64,000 nt of DNA from Psychrobacter sp. NZS113 (GTDB taxonomy: Bacteria > Pseudomonadota > Gammaproteobacteria > Pseudomonadales > Moraxellaceae): positions 1 to 64,000 of the forward strand of contig NZ_JADYWL010000009.1 in assembly GCF_015864825.1 (NCBI RefSeq), given 5' to 3'. Shown piece by piece: positions 10,761-19,763 of this stretch. A program made the position numbers and the translations under genes. The notes under the pieces are model-generated. The model was not told where the DNA came from, did no database searches, and saw nothing but the letters and a program-made list of their open reading frames with translations. Each line of letters opens with the position of its first letter. The stretch's first letter is position 1.

Positions 10761-12029
10761 ATGGCCCCCACAAGCAGCCTGACCGTACTTGAAATCAGCG
10801 CGATATTTTTATCTATCACGGCCTTATTAACCTACATTAATCATCGCTTTATTGGTCTGCCGACGACGATTGGCGTGATGGTCATCTCCATATTACTATC
10901 TATTGCCGCCATATTTTTAGGATTTTTGGGCTTTGATCAGCTTATTGATTACGAAGTAAGCTTATTAGCACAGCTCGATTTTACCGAAGTATTATTAGAC
11001 GGCATGCTCTCTATGCTTTTATTCGCAGGTGCTTTACACGTCAATATTAGCGACTTAAAACGCTATAAACTGCCCATTGGTATTCTTGCCTGTATTGGCA
11101 CTATCGTATCGGCGATGCTTATTGCCACTGCCCTGTACTTTATGTTGCCGCTGCTCGGTTTTGGCTTGCCATTTCTGTGGTGCCTATTATTTGGTGCGTT
11201 AATATCACCGACTGACCCAATTGCGGTGATGGGTATTCTCTCATCGGCGGGCGCCCCAAAGAGCATCGAAACGGTCATTGCCGGCGAGTCATTATTCAAT
11301 GATGGTATCGGCGTGGTTATCTTTGTACTGCTACTTGGTATTTTATCGAGCGGTAACATTCCAACGGCCAATTATGTGGCGCATACCTTAGCGGTGGAAG
11401 CAGGTGGCGGCATTGTCTTTGGTTTGGTACTTGGGGCAATTTTGTATTATATGCTCAAAAGCATCGACAGCTACCAAGAGGAAGTGTTGTTAACGCTTGC
11501 AGGTGTAATCGGTGGTTATGCATTGGCCAGCCATTGGCATTTATCAGGACCACTCGCGATGGTAATGATGGGACTAATGGTTGGTAATCGCGGGCGAGCA
11601 TTAGCAATGAGCGATAAGACTCGTCATTACATTGATTTATTTTGGGAATTAATCGATGAAATTTTAAACGCCATTTTATTCGTGCTGATTGGTCTAGAAG
11701 TGGTCATGATTGCTTACTCAGGCAACTTATTTATCGCCGCTGGCTTAACGATTGCAATTGCCCTGCTTGCTCGATTTATTGTCGTGGGTATGACCACTAA
11801 GACCTTGAGTCACCAACTTGATTTGCCAACTGGCGCATGGAAAGTACTGACATGGGGCGGATTGCGTGGTGGTATCTCCGTTGCTCTGGTATTGCAACTA
11901 CCTATGGGCACTGAGCGTGATATATTATTGGCACTTACTTATGCTGTCGTCATATTCTCTATACTGGTACAAGGCTTGAGCGTTGGCAAGGTGGCGAAAA
12001 GCATTCGTACGAATGCCACAGAAACATAA
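10761..12029 (+). CDS. Sodium/proton antiporter, CPA1 (NhaP-type) family
   Basis: A 422-residue polytopic membrane protein with about 12 helices. The CPA1 hallmarks are visible: FGALISPTDPIAVMGIL (about 147-163, the TDP unwound-helix motif), GESLFNDGIGVVIFVLLLGI (about 174-193, with the ion-binding ND pair), and LTWGGLRGGISVALVLQLP (about 364-382, with the conserved Arg). These proteins exchange sodium, lithium or potassium for protons at the inner membrane for pH and salt homeostasis. There is no long cytosolic C-terminal domain. It follows a DUF2254 gene by about 130 bases and ends in a strong terminator. Substrate ion is inferred from the family only. Confidence 0.9.
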   Translation: MAPTSSLTVLEISAIFLSITALLTYINHRFIGLPTTIGVMVISILLSIAAIFLGFLGFDQLIDYEVSLLAQLDFTEVLLDGMLSMLLFAGALHVNISDLKRYKLPIGILACIGTIVSAMLIATALYFMLPLLGFGLPFLWCLLFGALISPTDPIAVMGILSSAGAPKSIETVIAGESLFNDGIGVVIFVLLLGILSSGNIPTANYVAHTLAVEAGGGIVFGLVLGAILYYMLKSIDSYQEEVLLTLAGVIGGYALASHWHLSGPLAMVMMGLMVGNRGRALAMSDKTRHYIDLFWELIDEILNAILFVLIGLEVVMIAYSGNLFIAAGLTIAIALLARFIVVGMTTKTLSHQLDLPTGAWKVLTWGGLRGGISVALVLQLPMGTERDILLALTYAVVIFSILVQGLSVGKVAKSIRTNATET

Positions 12030-12052
12030 ATGGTAAATGAATTCAGTAATAC

Positions 12053-12091
12053 AAAGGCCAGCATAAGAAGACGTCTTATGCTGGCCTTTTT
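12053..12091 (+). terminator. Strong bidirectional terminator after the antiporter gene
   Basis: Long perfect stem: AAAGGCCAGCATAAGA pairs with TCTTATGCTGGCCTTT around a short loop, followed by a T tract. It separates the antiporter gene from the convergent DUF2127 gene. Confidence 0.9.
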
Positions 12092-12118
12092 TATACCTAT
12101 ATATTTTGTCGTACGTTT

Positions 12119-12667
12119 TTATATCAGACCTTTTCGTTTCATATTACGATAAACCACAATGACGATGAGAATATTTAAGATCAATATGCCCAATTTAAAC
12201 CAGTCAAATGGGCGGGCAATTAAATAGTAAATCTCAATAGGGATAAATATCCCATAGCCAAGCACACCAAACCAATACGCCCATGTTCTGTCTTGCCATA
12301 GGCCATATGCTTCAAGAAAGCGCAGACTGGCATAGGCAAAAATCAATAATAAAAACAATGGCCAGTTTTTGCTGGCCTGTTGGGCAATCCGTATCACACT
12401 ATCAAATTGCGGTGCAAACAGATGACCAAAGCTATGTTGCCAAGAAGCTGTTGCCGTCGTCAGCCAACGCGCAAGATTGGTATGCCATGACCATAACGCA
12501 ACAGCACCGAGCAATGCACCCAATCCTTTTACCATCTCATAGATTGCCACTGCTTTGATAGATTCACTAGCAGTGCTTCGTGGCTTTTGTTTCCGGCTAA
12601 TTAAGGCCGTAGCATTATCTTCTTCAGATGGTGTCGGACTGTCATTCTGTCGGGGCAAATTAGCCAA
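12119..12667 (-). CDS. DUF2127 inner-membrane protein
   Basis: About 182 residues with a polar N-terminal tail and then four predicted helices. IKAVAIYEMVKGLGALLGAV, FLLLIFAYASLRFLEAYGLW and the following WAYWFGVLGYGIFIPIEIYY segment are typical of DUF2127; a last helix covers LGILILNILIVIVVYRN. Function unknown. No ATG is available before residue 40. A TTG at 12667 lies 6 bases after GGAGA and is the best start; a TTG at 12682 is also open. Either way the gene overlaps the 3' end of the upstream dihydroorotase-like gene, which suggests translational coupling to that pyrimidine gene. Confidence 0.7.
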   Translation of the reverse strand: MANLPRQNDSPTPSEEDNATALISRKQKPRSTASESIKAVAIYEMVKGLGALLGAVALWSWHTNLARWLTTATASWQHSFGHLFAPQFDSVIRIAQQASKNWPLFLLLIFAYASLRFLEAYGLWQDRTWAYWFGVLGYGIFIPIEIYYLIARPFDWFKLGILILNILIVIVVYRNMKRKGLI

Positions 12668-13871
12668 AGAATGTCTCCACAACGCGACCTTGCAATTGCT
12701 GATTAAAAAACGGTGTGTTCTTACCGTTTGATAGCATAGATTGCGCTGTCACCTGCCACTCTAGATTAGGATCGACCAATACCGCACCGCCGATGCTTTC
12801 ATACTGCTCACCAATACCAGCGATTTTTGCAGGATTAAGGCAGATTTTATCGACGAGTTGCTCTAAAGTTAACACGTCATCATGTACTAGCTGACATGCC
12901 AGCGCCATAAAGGTATCGAAGTTTGAAATACCTGGGGTACTCTCAGCAAACGGTGCTTTTTTGGCCGTACTGTTTAGTGGTTCATGATGGCTACAGATCG
13001 CATCAATGGTACCGTCTTTCAATCCACGACGAATAGCCTGTTGATCAGTATTACTACGCAGTGGCGGTAACACATAGGCTTGGGCATTAAAGCCCTCTAA
13101 ATTATCATCGGTTAAGTACAGTTGATGCATCGCTACATCACAAGTCACTGGTAGACCTTTATCTTTTGCCCAGCGCATCAATTCGATTGACGACTTGCAA
13201 GACAACTGGCTGAAGTGAGCCGCGATACCTGTTTCTTCGACCATCAGTAGCTGAGTAGATAAGGCGACCGTTTCCGCAATCCATGGAATGCCTTGCAGCC
13301 CATGATAAGAAGCGATATAGCCTTCATGCGCTACTCCATCGCCAGACAGACTTGGCTCATCAGGATAAAAGAATACTTTCATACCAAAAGTTGCTGCGTA
13401 CTCTAATGTACGCAATAAGACCAAATCATTGCGAAAAGGTCTACGAGCGTTAGATACTGCAATACAGCCACCTTTTTTCAATCCCGCAATATTTGAAGGA
13501 CGCTCTCCTTCTAACCCAGCGGTCAACGCACCCAATACATGTAAGTAGATACCACCATCATCAAGCGCGCGCTCACGCAACCCCTTGAGTAGTGAGCCGT
13601 TTTCTAGAATAGGATTGGTATCAGGTGGAATCACCACATGCAAAAAACCATTGCCACGAGCAGCGAGTCCTTCTGACTCCAACGTACCATGCTGCTGTTG
13701 GCCTGGTTCACGTAGGCGTGCGCACAAATCAACCAGCGGTGGTAGCAGCCACATTTCATGTCCTGCTTCAAGCGACTCCAGTTTATCTGTTACTGCGGTT
13801 GGCAATGTATTTTTAATGGCTTTAGGAAGATGGTCAAATATCGGTGCATCAGTGTTTATCGTATTAGACAT
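12660..13871 (-). CDS. pyrX: Dihydroorotase-like protein PyrC' (predicted inactive partner of aspartate carbamoyltransferase)
   Basis: A 403-residue amidohydrolase-fold protein encoded next to pyrB. True dihydroorotases carry a D-x-H-x-H-LREPG metal site; here the equivalent is DLCARLREPG (residues 48-57), so both histidines are replaced by Cys50 and Arg52. The TDHAP catalytic motif reads SHHEP (294-298), with the catalytic aspartate replaced by His295. Loss of ligands and catalytic residue predicts no hydrolase activity. In Pseudomonas a comparable inactive PyrC' is a structural subunit of the dodecameric aspartate carbamoyltransferase, and the same role is inferred here. An active pyrC should therefore exist elsewhere. 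It begins about 60 bases after pyrB and overlaps the DUF2127 gene. Confidence 0.88.
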   Translation of the reverse strand: MSNTINTDAPIFDHLPKAIKNTLPTAVTDKLESLEAGHEMWLLPPLVDLCARLREPGQQQHGTLESEGLAARGNGFLHVVIPPDTNPILENGSLLKGLRERALDDGGIYLHVLGALTAGLEGERPSNIAGLKKGGCIAVSNARRPFRNDLVLLRTLEYAATFGMKVFFYPDEPSLSGDGVAHEGYIASYHGLQGIPWIAETVALSTQLLMVEETGIAAHFSQLSCKSSIELMRWAKDKGLPVTCDVAMHQLYLTDDNLEGFNAQAYVLPPLRSNTDQQAIRRGLKDGTIDAICSHHEPLNSTAKKAPFAESTPGISNFDTFMALACQLVHDDVLTLEQLVDKICLNPAKIAGIGEQYESIGGAVLVDPNLEWQVTAQSMLSNGKNTPFFNQQLQGRVVETFFG

Positions 13872-13931
13872 GAGCGTTATTACCGTATCAATAAAATGAA
13901 ATAATGAAGAATAAAACAGCGTGGCGACAGG

Positions 13932-15005
13932 TTAATTACCAGCAGCTTGATGAGCGCGTTGCCCTTCCATCGCAAGAGACAGTACAGCCATACGAATGGC
14001 AATACCGTTATTTACCTGCTTTAAGATGACAGACTGCGCACCATCAGCCACGCTCGAAGCAATCTCAACTCCGCGGTTCATCGGTCCTGGATGCATAACC
14101 AATGCGTCAGGCTTTGCAAGTGCCACGCGTTCTGGCGTAATACCATAGTGCTTGTAGTATTCACTCGATGACGCTAGCAATGGCGAGCCGATACGCTCGT
14201 TTTGAATTCTTAATCCCATGATGACATCGCAGTCCGTGACACACTCATTCATATTTTCATAAACTCGCACACCATAACGCTCAATGCCTTTAGGTAATAG
14301 AGTGCGCGGTGCACAGACACGGATGTCTTTGACCCCTAAGGTTTGTAGCGCATTGATATCAGAGCGTGCCACCCGTGAGTGCTTAATATCACCCACGATA
14401 GCCACTGATAACTCTTCAAAAGGACGCGGCGCTTCACGATGAATGGTCAACATGTCGAGCATGCCTTGCGTCGGATGTGCATGCCAGCCATCACCGCCGT
14501 TGATAATGGCAATATTAGGCGTCACTTCTGTCGCCATAAAATGCGCAGCGCCTGATGCTGAATGACGCACCACAAAGATATCTGCTGTCATGGCTTGCAG
14601 ATTCCACAGTGTATCGCGTAGACTTTCGCCCTTTTTAGCGCTAGAGCGCTCGATATCGATATTCAGTACATTGGCACCCAGGCGTTTTTCGGCCACTTCA
14701 AACGTCGTACGTGTACGCGTTGACGGCTCAAAAAACAAGTTCATCACCGTATAGCCTTCAAGCTCAGGCCGATTGATTAATTGTCCGTTTTTATCAAAAA
14801 ACGTTTCTGCTTTTGCGATAATCGCCTGCAATTGCTGTTTATTGAGGCCTTCTACACCCAAAAAATGACGGATACTGCCATCGGTATTGAGCTGTGGACG
14901 ACTCAATGATGTATTGAGCCTTTGATGAATGGTACTGGGGTCGAATTTTGCGTAGTCAGTCGGCGAGATCGTATGTAGTGAGCTGCTATCGAGAGAATTT
15001 GACAT
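13932..15005 (-). CDS. pyrB: Aspartate carbamoyltransferase catalytic chain
   Basis: PyrB condenses carbamoyl phosphate with aspartate, the committed step of pyrimidine synthesis, in the cytosol. The carbamoyl phosphate site [20 protein letters not shown], the loop [38 protein letters not shown], and [13 protein letters not shown] are all seen. At 357 residues it is longer than the E. coli chain (about 310), with roughly 45 extra N-terminal residues; an N-terminal extension is also typical of Pseudomonas PyrB, where it helps bind the PyrC'-type partner and effectors. The downstream inactive dihydroorotase-like gene supports that class of complex. No pyrI regulatory chain is nearby. Confidence 0.96.
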   Translation of the reverse strand: MSNSLDSSSLHTISPTDYAKFDPSTIHQRLNTSLSRPQLNTDGSIRHFLGVEGLNKQQLQAIIAKAETFFDKNGQLINRPELEGYTVMNLFFEPSTRTRTTFEVAEKRLGANVLNIDIERSSAKKGESLRDTLWNLQAMTADIFVVRHSASGAAHFMATEVTPNIAIINGGDGWHAHPTQGMLDMLTIHREAPRPFEELSVAIVGDIKHSRVARSDINALQTLGVKDIRVCAPRTLLPKGIERYGVRVYENMNECVTDCDVIMGLRIQNERIGSPLLASSSEYYKHYGITPERVALAKPDALVMHPGPMNRGVEIASSVADGAQSVILKQVNNGIAIRMAVLSLAMEGQRAHQAAGN

Positions 15006-15411
15006 AATGGCAAGTCTTCATTGTGGGTTTGTATGTGTCTATATTAATCATTTATTCATCTTTGTTCGAGCATTTATCGTAGATATACATAGATACAAGG
15101 ACATTTTGGCACTTATTTGATACAATTTACCCCAATGACACCAGTCCTATAAATACACTCAGCCACCTGCTAGACAATGTTCGCGTAGCGACTGCGCAAT
15201 ATCAGTGTAGCGATCATGACCGAAAACAAGCTTACCAAAGATATTAACGAATAATAATACATATAGTGTAGCTGATTTTACGGTCAGGACAAAGACACGG
15301 TATCGCTATTTGAAAATTTGCCCGCCTAGAGTGCGCTTATCACTGCTTATTCTTTTACTCTCAACACCATTTATCAATATCACTTATCAATACCATCTAT
15401 TAGGAAGCTTT
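15006..15411. other. Divergent promoter region between pyrB and fbp
   Basis: About 400 bases between divergently transcribed genes. I see no ORF, hairpin or repeat that stands out. A TTG-started extension of fbp (from 15310) is open but adds a hydrophobic stretch with no family support. Confidence 0.4.
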
Positions 15412-16395
15412 ATGACGACTCTAACCAGTTATCTAGACCAACATTCAACCAACACTGAACTGAATGACGTGATTACCACCGTCACTAACGTTGGTAAAAC
15501 CATTTCACAGCTACTTAGAAAAGGAGCCTTAGCCGACATCCTAGGCGAAGCTGGTAATCAAAATGTGCAAGGCGAAGATCAGAAGAAATTGGATGTACTG
15601 GCTAATGACTTATTGTTAGATGCGTTAGCAAAAAATACGCATTGTGCAGGTGTTGCGTCAGAAGAATTAGACAATGCTACCCCTGCCAACGCTGATGGCA
15701 GTCTACTAGTATTGTTTGATCCACTAGATGGGTCATCAAACATCGATATCAATATGGCCGTCGGTACTATTTTTTCTATCTTGCCGTACCAACGCCAAGG
15801 TCAAACAAGCGAAAACAGTGATTTCTTGCAAGCAGGCAATCAACAATTGGCAGCAGGCTATTTGTTATATGGTACCTCAACCGTACTTGCACTAACGATA
15901 ACTGAAAATGTTGTAATGTTCAGCCTAGATCCAGATACGGGTGATTATGTACTCATAGAAGACAATGTGCAAATTGATGCTGATACCAGTGAATATGCTA
16001 TCAACAGCTCAAACTACCGCTACTGGCGCGCACCGATGCAACAATACATCGACGAGCTGATCGCTGGCGAAGCTGGTGTACGTGGTCGCGATTTTAATAC
16101 ACGCTGGGTCGCTGCCATGGTTGGTGATGTGCATCGCATCCTATGCCGCGGTGGTCTATTTACCTATCCGTTTGATACCAAATATGCTCACAAAGCGGGC
16201 AAGTTACGCTTGATGTATGAAGCCAACCCAATGAGCTTATTGATTGAGCGTGCTGGCGGCGGGGCTACGGATGCTGTCAACCGTATTTTAGATATTGAAC
16301 CGACTGACATTCATCAACGTGTCCCTGTCGTACTGGGTAGCAAAAATGAAGTCGATTATGTTAAAGACTTACACGTAAATTATTCTGAAAAATAA
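15412..16395 (+). CDS. fbp: Fructose-1,6-bisphosphatase class 1
   Basis: Fbp removes the C1 phosphate of fructose 1,6-bisphosphate, the committed gluconeogenic step. The metal and substrate site [20 protein letters not shown] is intact, and so are [47 protein letters not shown] and the closing [19 protein letters not shown]. The start is the ATG at 15412, 5 bases after AGGAAG; this gives a normal 327 residues beginning [11 protein letters not shown] long hairpin follows the stop codon, before the methyltransferase gene on the same strand. Confidence 0.96.
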   Translation: MTTLTSYLDQHSTNTELNDVITTVTNVGKTISQLLRKGALADILGEAGNQNVQGEDQKKLDVLANDLLLDALAKNTHCAGVASEELDNATPANADGSLLVLFDPLDGSSNIDINMAVGTIFSILPYQRQGQTSENSDFLQAGNQQLAAGYLLYGTSTVLALTITENVVMFSLDPDTGDYVLIEDNVQIDADTSEYAINSSNYRYWRAPMQQYIDELIAGEAGVRGRDFNTRWVAAMVGDVHRILCRGGLFTYPFDTKYAHKAGKLRLMYEANPMSLLIERAGGGATDAVNRILDIEPTDIHQRVPVVLGSKNEVDYVKDLHVNYSEK

Positions 16396-16416
16396 TTGAT
16401 TTGAGTACATATTAAA

Positions 16417-16463
16417 GACAATCAGTAGAATGCTAATCAATAATAAGCATTCTGCTGACTGTC
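16417..16463 (+). repeat. Long intercistronic hairpin between fbp and the trmH-type gene
   Basis: Arms 16417-16434 and 16446-16463 are 18 bases each and complementary except for one mismatch and one G-U, around an 11-base loop. There is no T tract on the plus strand, so it is not a standard terminator. It could protect the fbp mRNA 3' end or separate the two cistrons. Confidence 0.65.
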
Positions 16464-16499
16464 CAAACGATTCCTTCAGTCTATTCTAAGCGATCCACT

Positions 16500-17294
16500 A
16501 TGGTAACAAATCCCACCGAGCTGATTACTTCAGATAAGAACACAACGGTCAAGCTAGTAAAGGCACTGTTGACACAGTCTCGCCAGCGTAACAAGCATGG
16601 ACAAACGGTCATTGAAGGCATACATCTTATCGATGCTGCCCTACGTAGTGACTATCCGTTCGCCCAAATGTTACTAGCAGAGTCAGCACACAATAATCCT
16701 GAGGTTCAGCAAGTATTGTCTCGCTTGCCAACCTATACACCTATTATGACGCTTTCAGATTCGCTCTATGAGAGCATTCGAAGTTTAGGTACAGGCATCA
16801 ATATTATGGCGGTTATTAAAGTGCCAATGCCGGGGCTATCGATGATCAATGAAGACTGCCTAATTCTCAATGACGTACAAGATAGCGGCAATGTTGGTAC
16901 GTTACTACGTACGGCAGCAGCAGTCGGTATCAATAATATCTTATGCACCAGTGCGACTGCTCAAGCTTGGTCTCCAAAGACGCTACGAGCAGGTATGGGT
17001 GCACAGTTTGCACTCACTATTTATGAGGGTTTGAGCGCACAAGACATTTTAGATTATGTACAAGTGCCACTTTTAGCAACCAGCTCACATACCGACACTT
17101 TAATTTACGATCACAACCTAACCACTCCAACGGCGTGGATTATGGGTCATGAAGGTCAAGGTGTCAGTGATGAATTGATGCAATGTGCCACGCCCATAGC
17201 ATTACCACAGCCGAACGGTCAAGAAAGCCTAAACGTAGCGATTGCAGGCTCATTATGTCTATATGAGACTTTGCGTCAAAGAAATTACTCTTAG
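16500..17294 (+). CDS. SpoU/TrmH-family RNA 2'-O-methyltransferase
   Basis: A 264-residue SPOUT-class enzyme predicted to transfer a methyl group from S-adenosylmethionine to a ribose 2'-hydroxyl in rRNA or tRNA. The three SpoU motifs are present: LNDVQDSGNVGTLLRTAAA (about 123-141, motif 1 with the Asn and catalytic Arg), AWIMGHEGQGVS (motif 2) and LPQPNGQESLNVAIAGSLCL (motif 3). An N-terminal substrate-binding region (RQRNKHGQTVIEGIHLIDAAL) resembles that of TsnR/RlmB-like members. The target RNA cannot be told from the sequence. A strong terminator follows. Confidence 0.88.
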   Translation: MVTNPTELITSDKNTTVKLVKALLTQSRQRNKHGQTVIEGIHLIDAALRSDYPFAQMLLAESAHNNPEVQQVLSRLPTYTPIMTLSDSLYESIRSLGTGINIMAVIKVPMPGLSMINEDCLILNDVQDSGNVGTLLRTAAAVGINNILCTSATAQAWSPKTLRAGMGAQFALTIYEGLSAQDILDYVQVPLLATSSHTDTLIYDHNLTTPTAWIMGHEGQGVSDELMQCATPIALPQPNGQESLNVAIAGSLCLYETLRQRNYS

Positions 17295-17336
17295 CTTTCT
17301 TTTATAACTGCACTTAAAAGCTTATCTATAAAGCAT

Positions 17337-17370
17337 AAAAAACCCACTATCATTTAATAGTGGGTTTTTT
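17337..17370 (+). terminator. Terminator after the SpoU-type gene
   Basis: AAAAACCCACTAT pairs with ATAGTGGGTTTTT across a short loop, followed by further T residues. It starts about 40 bases past the stop codon. Confidence 0.9.
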
Positions 17371-17389
17371 ATTATCTGTCTACTACTGA

Positions 17390-17494
17390 TATAGTCCAAG
17401 AAATCTAAAATGGATACAGGGCAGCCAACTGCAGATTGTACAAGTCGTACATCTAAGGAGGGTAACGCCGTAGCCGTTTAGTAGTTCTGTGACT
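17390..17494 (+). repeat. Dispersed palindromic repeat, copy B (~105 bp)
   Basis: Aligns end to end with copy A at 7030-7136, in the same orientation. The ends form an imperfect inverted repeat of about 20 bases (TATAGTCCAAGAAATCTAAA against the complement TATAGTCACAGAACTACTAAA-like right end, 17474-17494). The centre is the near-palindrome TGTACAAGTCGTACA. It lies between the terminator of the SpoU-type gene and the 3' end of etfA, six bases from the etfA stop codon. Confidence 0.6.
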
Positions 17495-17499
17495 ATATA

Positions 17500-18432
17500 T
17501 TAAACCTTGCTGGTTAACTCAGGTAGCGCTTCAAACAAATCCGCTTCTAGGAAGTAATCAGCAACACTAGCGATAGGTGCTTCTGGGTCATTGTTGATAG
17601 CAACGATAACTTTAGAATCTTTCATACCTGCTAGATGTTGAATAGCGCCTGAAATACCTGCAGCGATATACAAGTCTGGTGCAACAATTTTACCTGTCTG
17701 ACCAACTTGCATATCGTTTGGTACATAACCTGCATCTACTGCAGCACGTGATGCACCAACAGCAGCGCCCAGTTTGTCAGCCAATGGTTCGATATATTTA
17801 GTGAAGTTTTCACCGTTAGCTAACGCACGACCACCAGATACTACGATGCTTGCTGAGGTTAACTCTGGACGGTCAGATTTGGCCATCTCTTCATTAACAA
17901 AGCTTGCTTTACCAGTCTCTTGTACATTGTCGATAGTTTCAACAGCTGCTGACCCACCTTCACTCGCTACTGGATCAAATGCAGTAGTACGTACAGTTAA
18001 CACTACTTTATCTTCTGAAGTTTTAACCGTTGCCGTCGCGTTACCTGCATAAATAGGACGCTCAAACGTTTGAGCATCTACTACCGCAGAAATCTCTGAC
18101 AACATACTAACGTCAAGTAATGCTGCAACACGTGGCATAAAGTTCTTACCAGTCGTTGTCGCTGGTGCGATGATATGACTATAATCTTTAGCAACATCAG
18201 CAACCAATAACGCAACGTTACCCGCTAGTTGATGCTCATAAGCTGCATTGTCTGCTAACAGTACTTTAGAAACGCCTTCAGCTTTAGCAGCTTCATCAGC
18301 AACTGCTTGTGCACCACTACCAGCGACCAATACATGGATATCATCGCCCATTTGCTTAGCAGCAGCGATAGTATTCAAAGTTGCCTTTTTTAGACTGGCA
18401 TTGTCATGTTCTGCATATACCAAAATTGCCAT
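17500..18432 (-). CDS. etfA: Electron transfer flavoprotein alpha subunit
   Basis: EtfA carries the FAD of the EtfAB heterodimer, which passes electrons from acyl-CoA and other dehydrogenases to the quinone pool through ETF:ubiquinone oxidoreductase. The 310-residue protein has the N-terminal ETF domain (MAILVYAEHDNASLKKATLN) and the C-terminal FAD domain with VGASRAAVDAGYVPNDMQVG, GKIVAPDLYIAAGISGAIQH and IVAINNDPEAPIASVADYFL, all signature segments. It follows etfB on the same strand with 135 bases between, occupied by a perfect 13-bp inverted repeat. The start ATG has AAGGA upstream. Confidence 0.97.
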   Translation of the reverse strand: MAILVYAEHDNASLKKATLNTIAAAKQMGDDIHVLVAGSGAQAVADEAAKAEGVSKVLLADNAAYEHQLAGNVALLVADVAKDYSHIIAPATTTGKNFMPRVAALLDVSMLSEISAVVDAQTFERPIYAGNATATVKTSEDKVVLTVRTTAFDPVASEGGSAAVETIDNVQETGKASFVNEEMAKSDRPELTSASIVVSGGRALANGENFTKYIEPLADKLGAAVGASRAAVDAGYVPNDMQVGQTGKIVAPDLYIAAGISGAIQHLAGMKDSKVIVAINNDPEAPIASVADYFLEADLFEALPELTSKV

Positions 18433-18485
18433 GGTTCTAATCCTTTATTTATTCGTATCGTCTATTCATGTCATGAAGTTGTCTG

Positions 18486-18547
18486 TGTACAAAGTTACTG
18501 ATGTGGCAAATACTGAATCCACCAAAGCAAACGTGTAACTTTGTACA
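18486..18547. repeat. 13-bp perfect inverted repeat in the etfB-etfA gap
   Basis: TGTACAAAGTTAC at 18486-18498 and its exact reverse complement GTAACTTTGTACA at 18535-18547, separated by 36 bases. Neither side has a T tract, so it is unlikely to be a terminator. It sits within an otherwise simple two-gene operon. Confidence 0.7.
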
Positions 18548-18567
18548 TGATATGCCGTAGCGAAGTC

Positions 18568-19317
18568 TTAGATTACTTTAGCTTCGTTCTTTAGCTTATC
18601 AACCAACTCATCCACTGAACCTACTGTAATACCAGCTTTGCGTTCAGCAGGTGGCACAACTTTAATAATCTCTTGCTTAGATGCCATATCAACACCGAAA
18701 TCAGCTGGTGTCTTTTCATCAAGCGGTTTTTTCTTCGCTTTCATGATGTTAGGCAGTTTTGCATAACGTGGCTCATTCAAACGCAAATCAGTCGTGATGA
18801 CTGCTGGCAAATCAAGCGCAACTGTTTGTAAGCCGCCATCGATTTCACGAGTTACGTTTACTTTATCGCCTTCAACTTTTACTTCTGATGCAAACGTACC
18901 CTGACCGATACCCATCAATGCTGCTAGCATCTGACCAGTTTGGTTGTTGTCATCATCAATCGCTTGCTTACCCAATAGGATAATATCTGTAGCTTCAGAC
19001 TCAGCGATACTTTTTAGTATCTTAGCGATTTGTAGTGGATATGGCTTCTCGTCAGTCAAAACTAACACACCACGATCAGCACCCAATGCTAGAGCGGCAC
19101 GAATCTGCTCTTGCGATTCTTTTGGGCCAATTGATGCGACAATAATTTCATCAATCACACCAGCTTCTTTTAGACGAACTGCTTCTTCTACTGCGATTTC
19201 ATCGAAAGGGTTGATTGACATTTTGGTGTTTGATAGATCAACGCCAGAGTTATCGGCTTTTACACGAACTTTTACGTTATAATCAATGACACGCTTGACC
19301 GCTACTAATGCTTTCAT
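18568..19317 (-). CDS. etfB: Electron transfer flavoprotein beta subunit
   Basis: The 249-residue subunit binds AMP and contacts partner dehydrogenases. It opens [20 protein letters not shown], contains [18 protein letters not shown], the recognition-loop area ([19 protein letters not shown]), and the EtfB signature [20 protein letters not shown] followed by [20 protein letters not shown]. The gene is first in the etfB-etfA pair. Ribosome binding site GAGGAACGT precedes the ATG. Confidence 0.97.
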   Translation of the reverse strand: MKALVAVKRVIDYNVKVRVKADNSGVDLSNTKMSINPFDEIAVEEAVRLKEAGVIDEIIVASIGPKESQEQIRAALALGADRGVLVLTDEKPYPLQIAKILKSIAESEATDIILLGKQAIDDDNNQTGQMLAALMGIGQGTFASEVKVEGDKVNVTREIDGGLQTVALDLPAVITTDLRLNEPRYAKLPNIMKAKKKPLDEKTPADFGVDMASKQEIIKVVPPAERKAGITVGSVDELVDKLKNEAKVI

Positions 19318-19763
19318 ACGTTCCTCGTTTATTAATGTTATGAATTAAAAATTATCAATTAAGAACCAAAGGTTCATTGTTGTTCAAAATAGTGTTGAAG
19401 GTTGTTAGTGCGTCAACAGACAGTCATTAAAATAATGAAACAATATTAAAGAATATATTTGTCTCATATCCCCTATTAACAAAATCCGCTAAAGCTAAGC
19501 CAACCGTTATTATCAGACCTATATATCTTGCGTGAGCACGAGCATAAGGTCAAGACAACGCCGTGAATAATGCGTCATAAATTTATCACTATTCTATTAC
19601 AAATAGTTTATAAGTGAACAAGTTTATGACTTACTTTCACCTATATTCTAAATATCTCCAACCTTTATAGCATTCTAAGCCTCGAGCTTACTTAATGTTT
19701 TGTTATTATTTATCTCTTTAAATTAATAAGTAAAAATACTAGTAGTTCAAAAACTATAATATC
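19318..19763. other. Intergenic region upstream of etfB
   Basis: About 445 bases between etfB and the DUF421 gene, both on the minus strand, so it should carry the etfB promoter and any DUF421 terminator. It is AT-rich with short direct A/T runs. A short segment around 19530-19580 weakly resembles the AACGCCGT core of the dispersed repeat but is too diverged to call. Confidence 0.35.

Noticed and set aside
12660..13871. Annotation as a working dihydroorotase (pyrC)
   Set aside because: Both metal-binding histidines and the catalytic aspartate are replaced, so activity is not expected.
19530..19580. Third copy of the dispersed repeat near etfB
   Set aside because: Only a short AACGCCGT-like core matches; the rest does not align.
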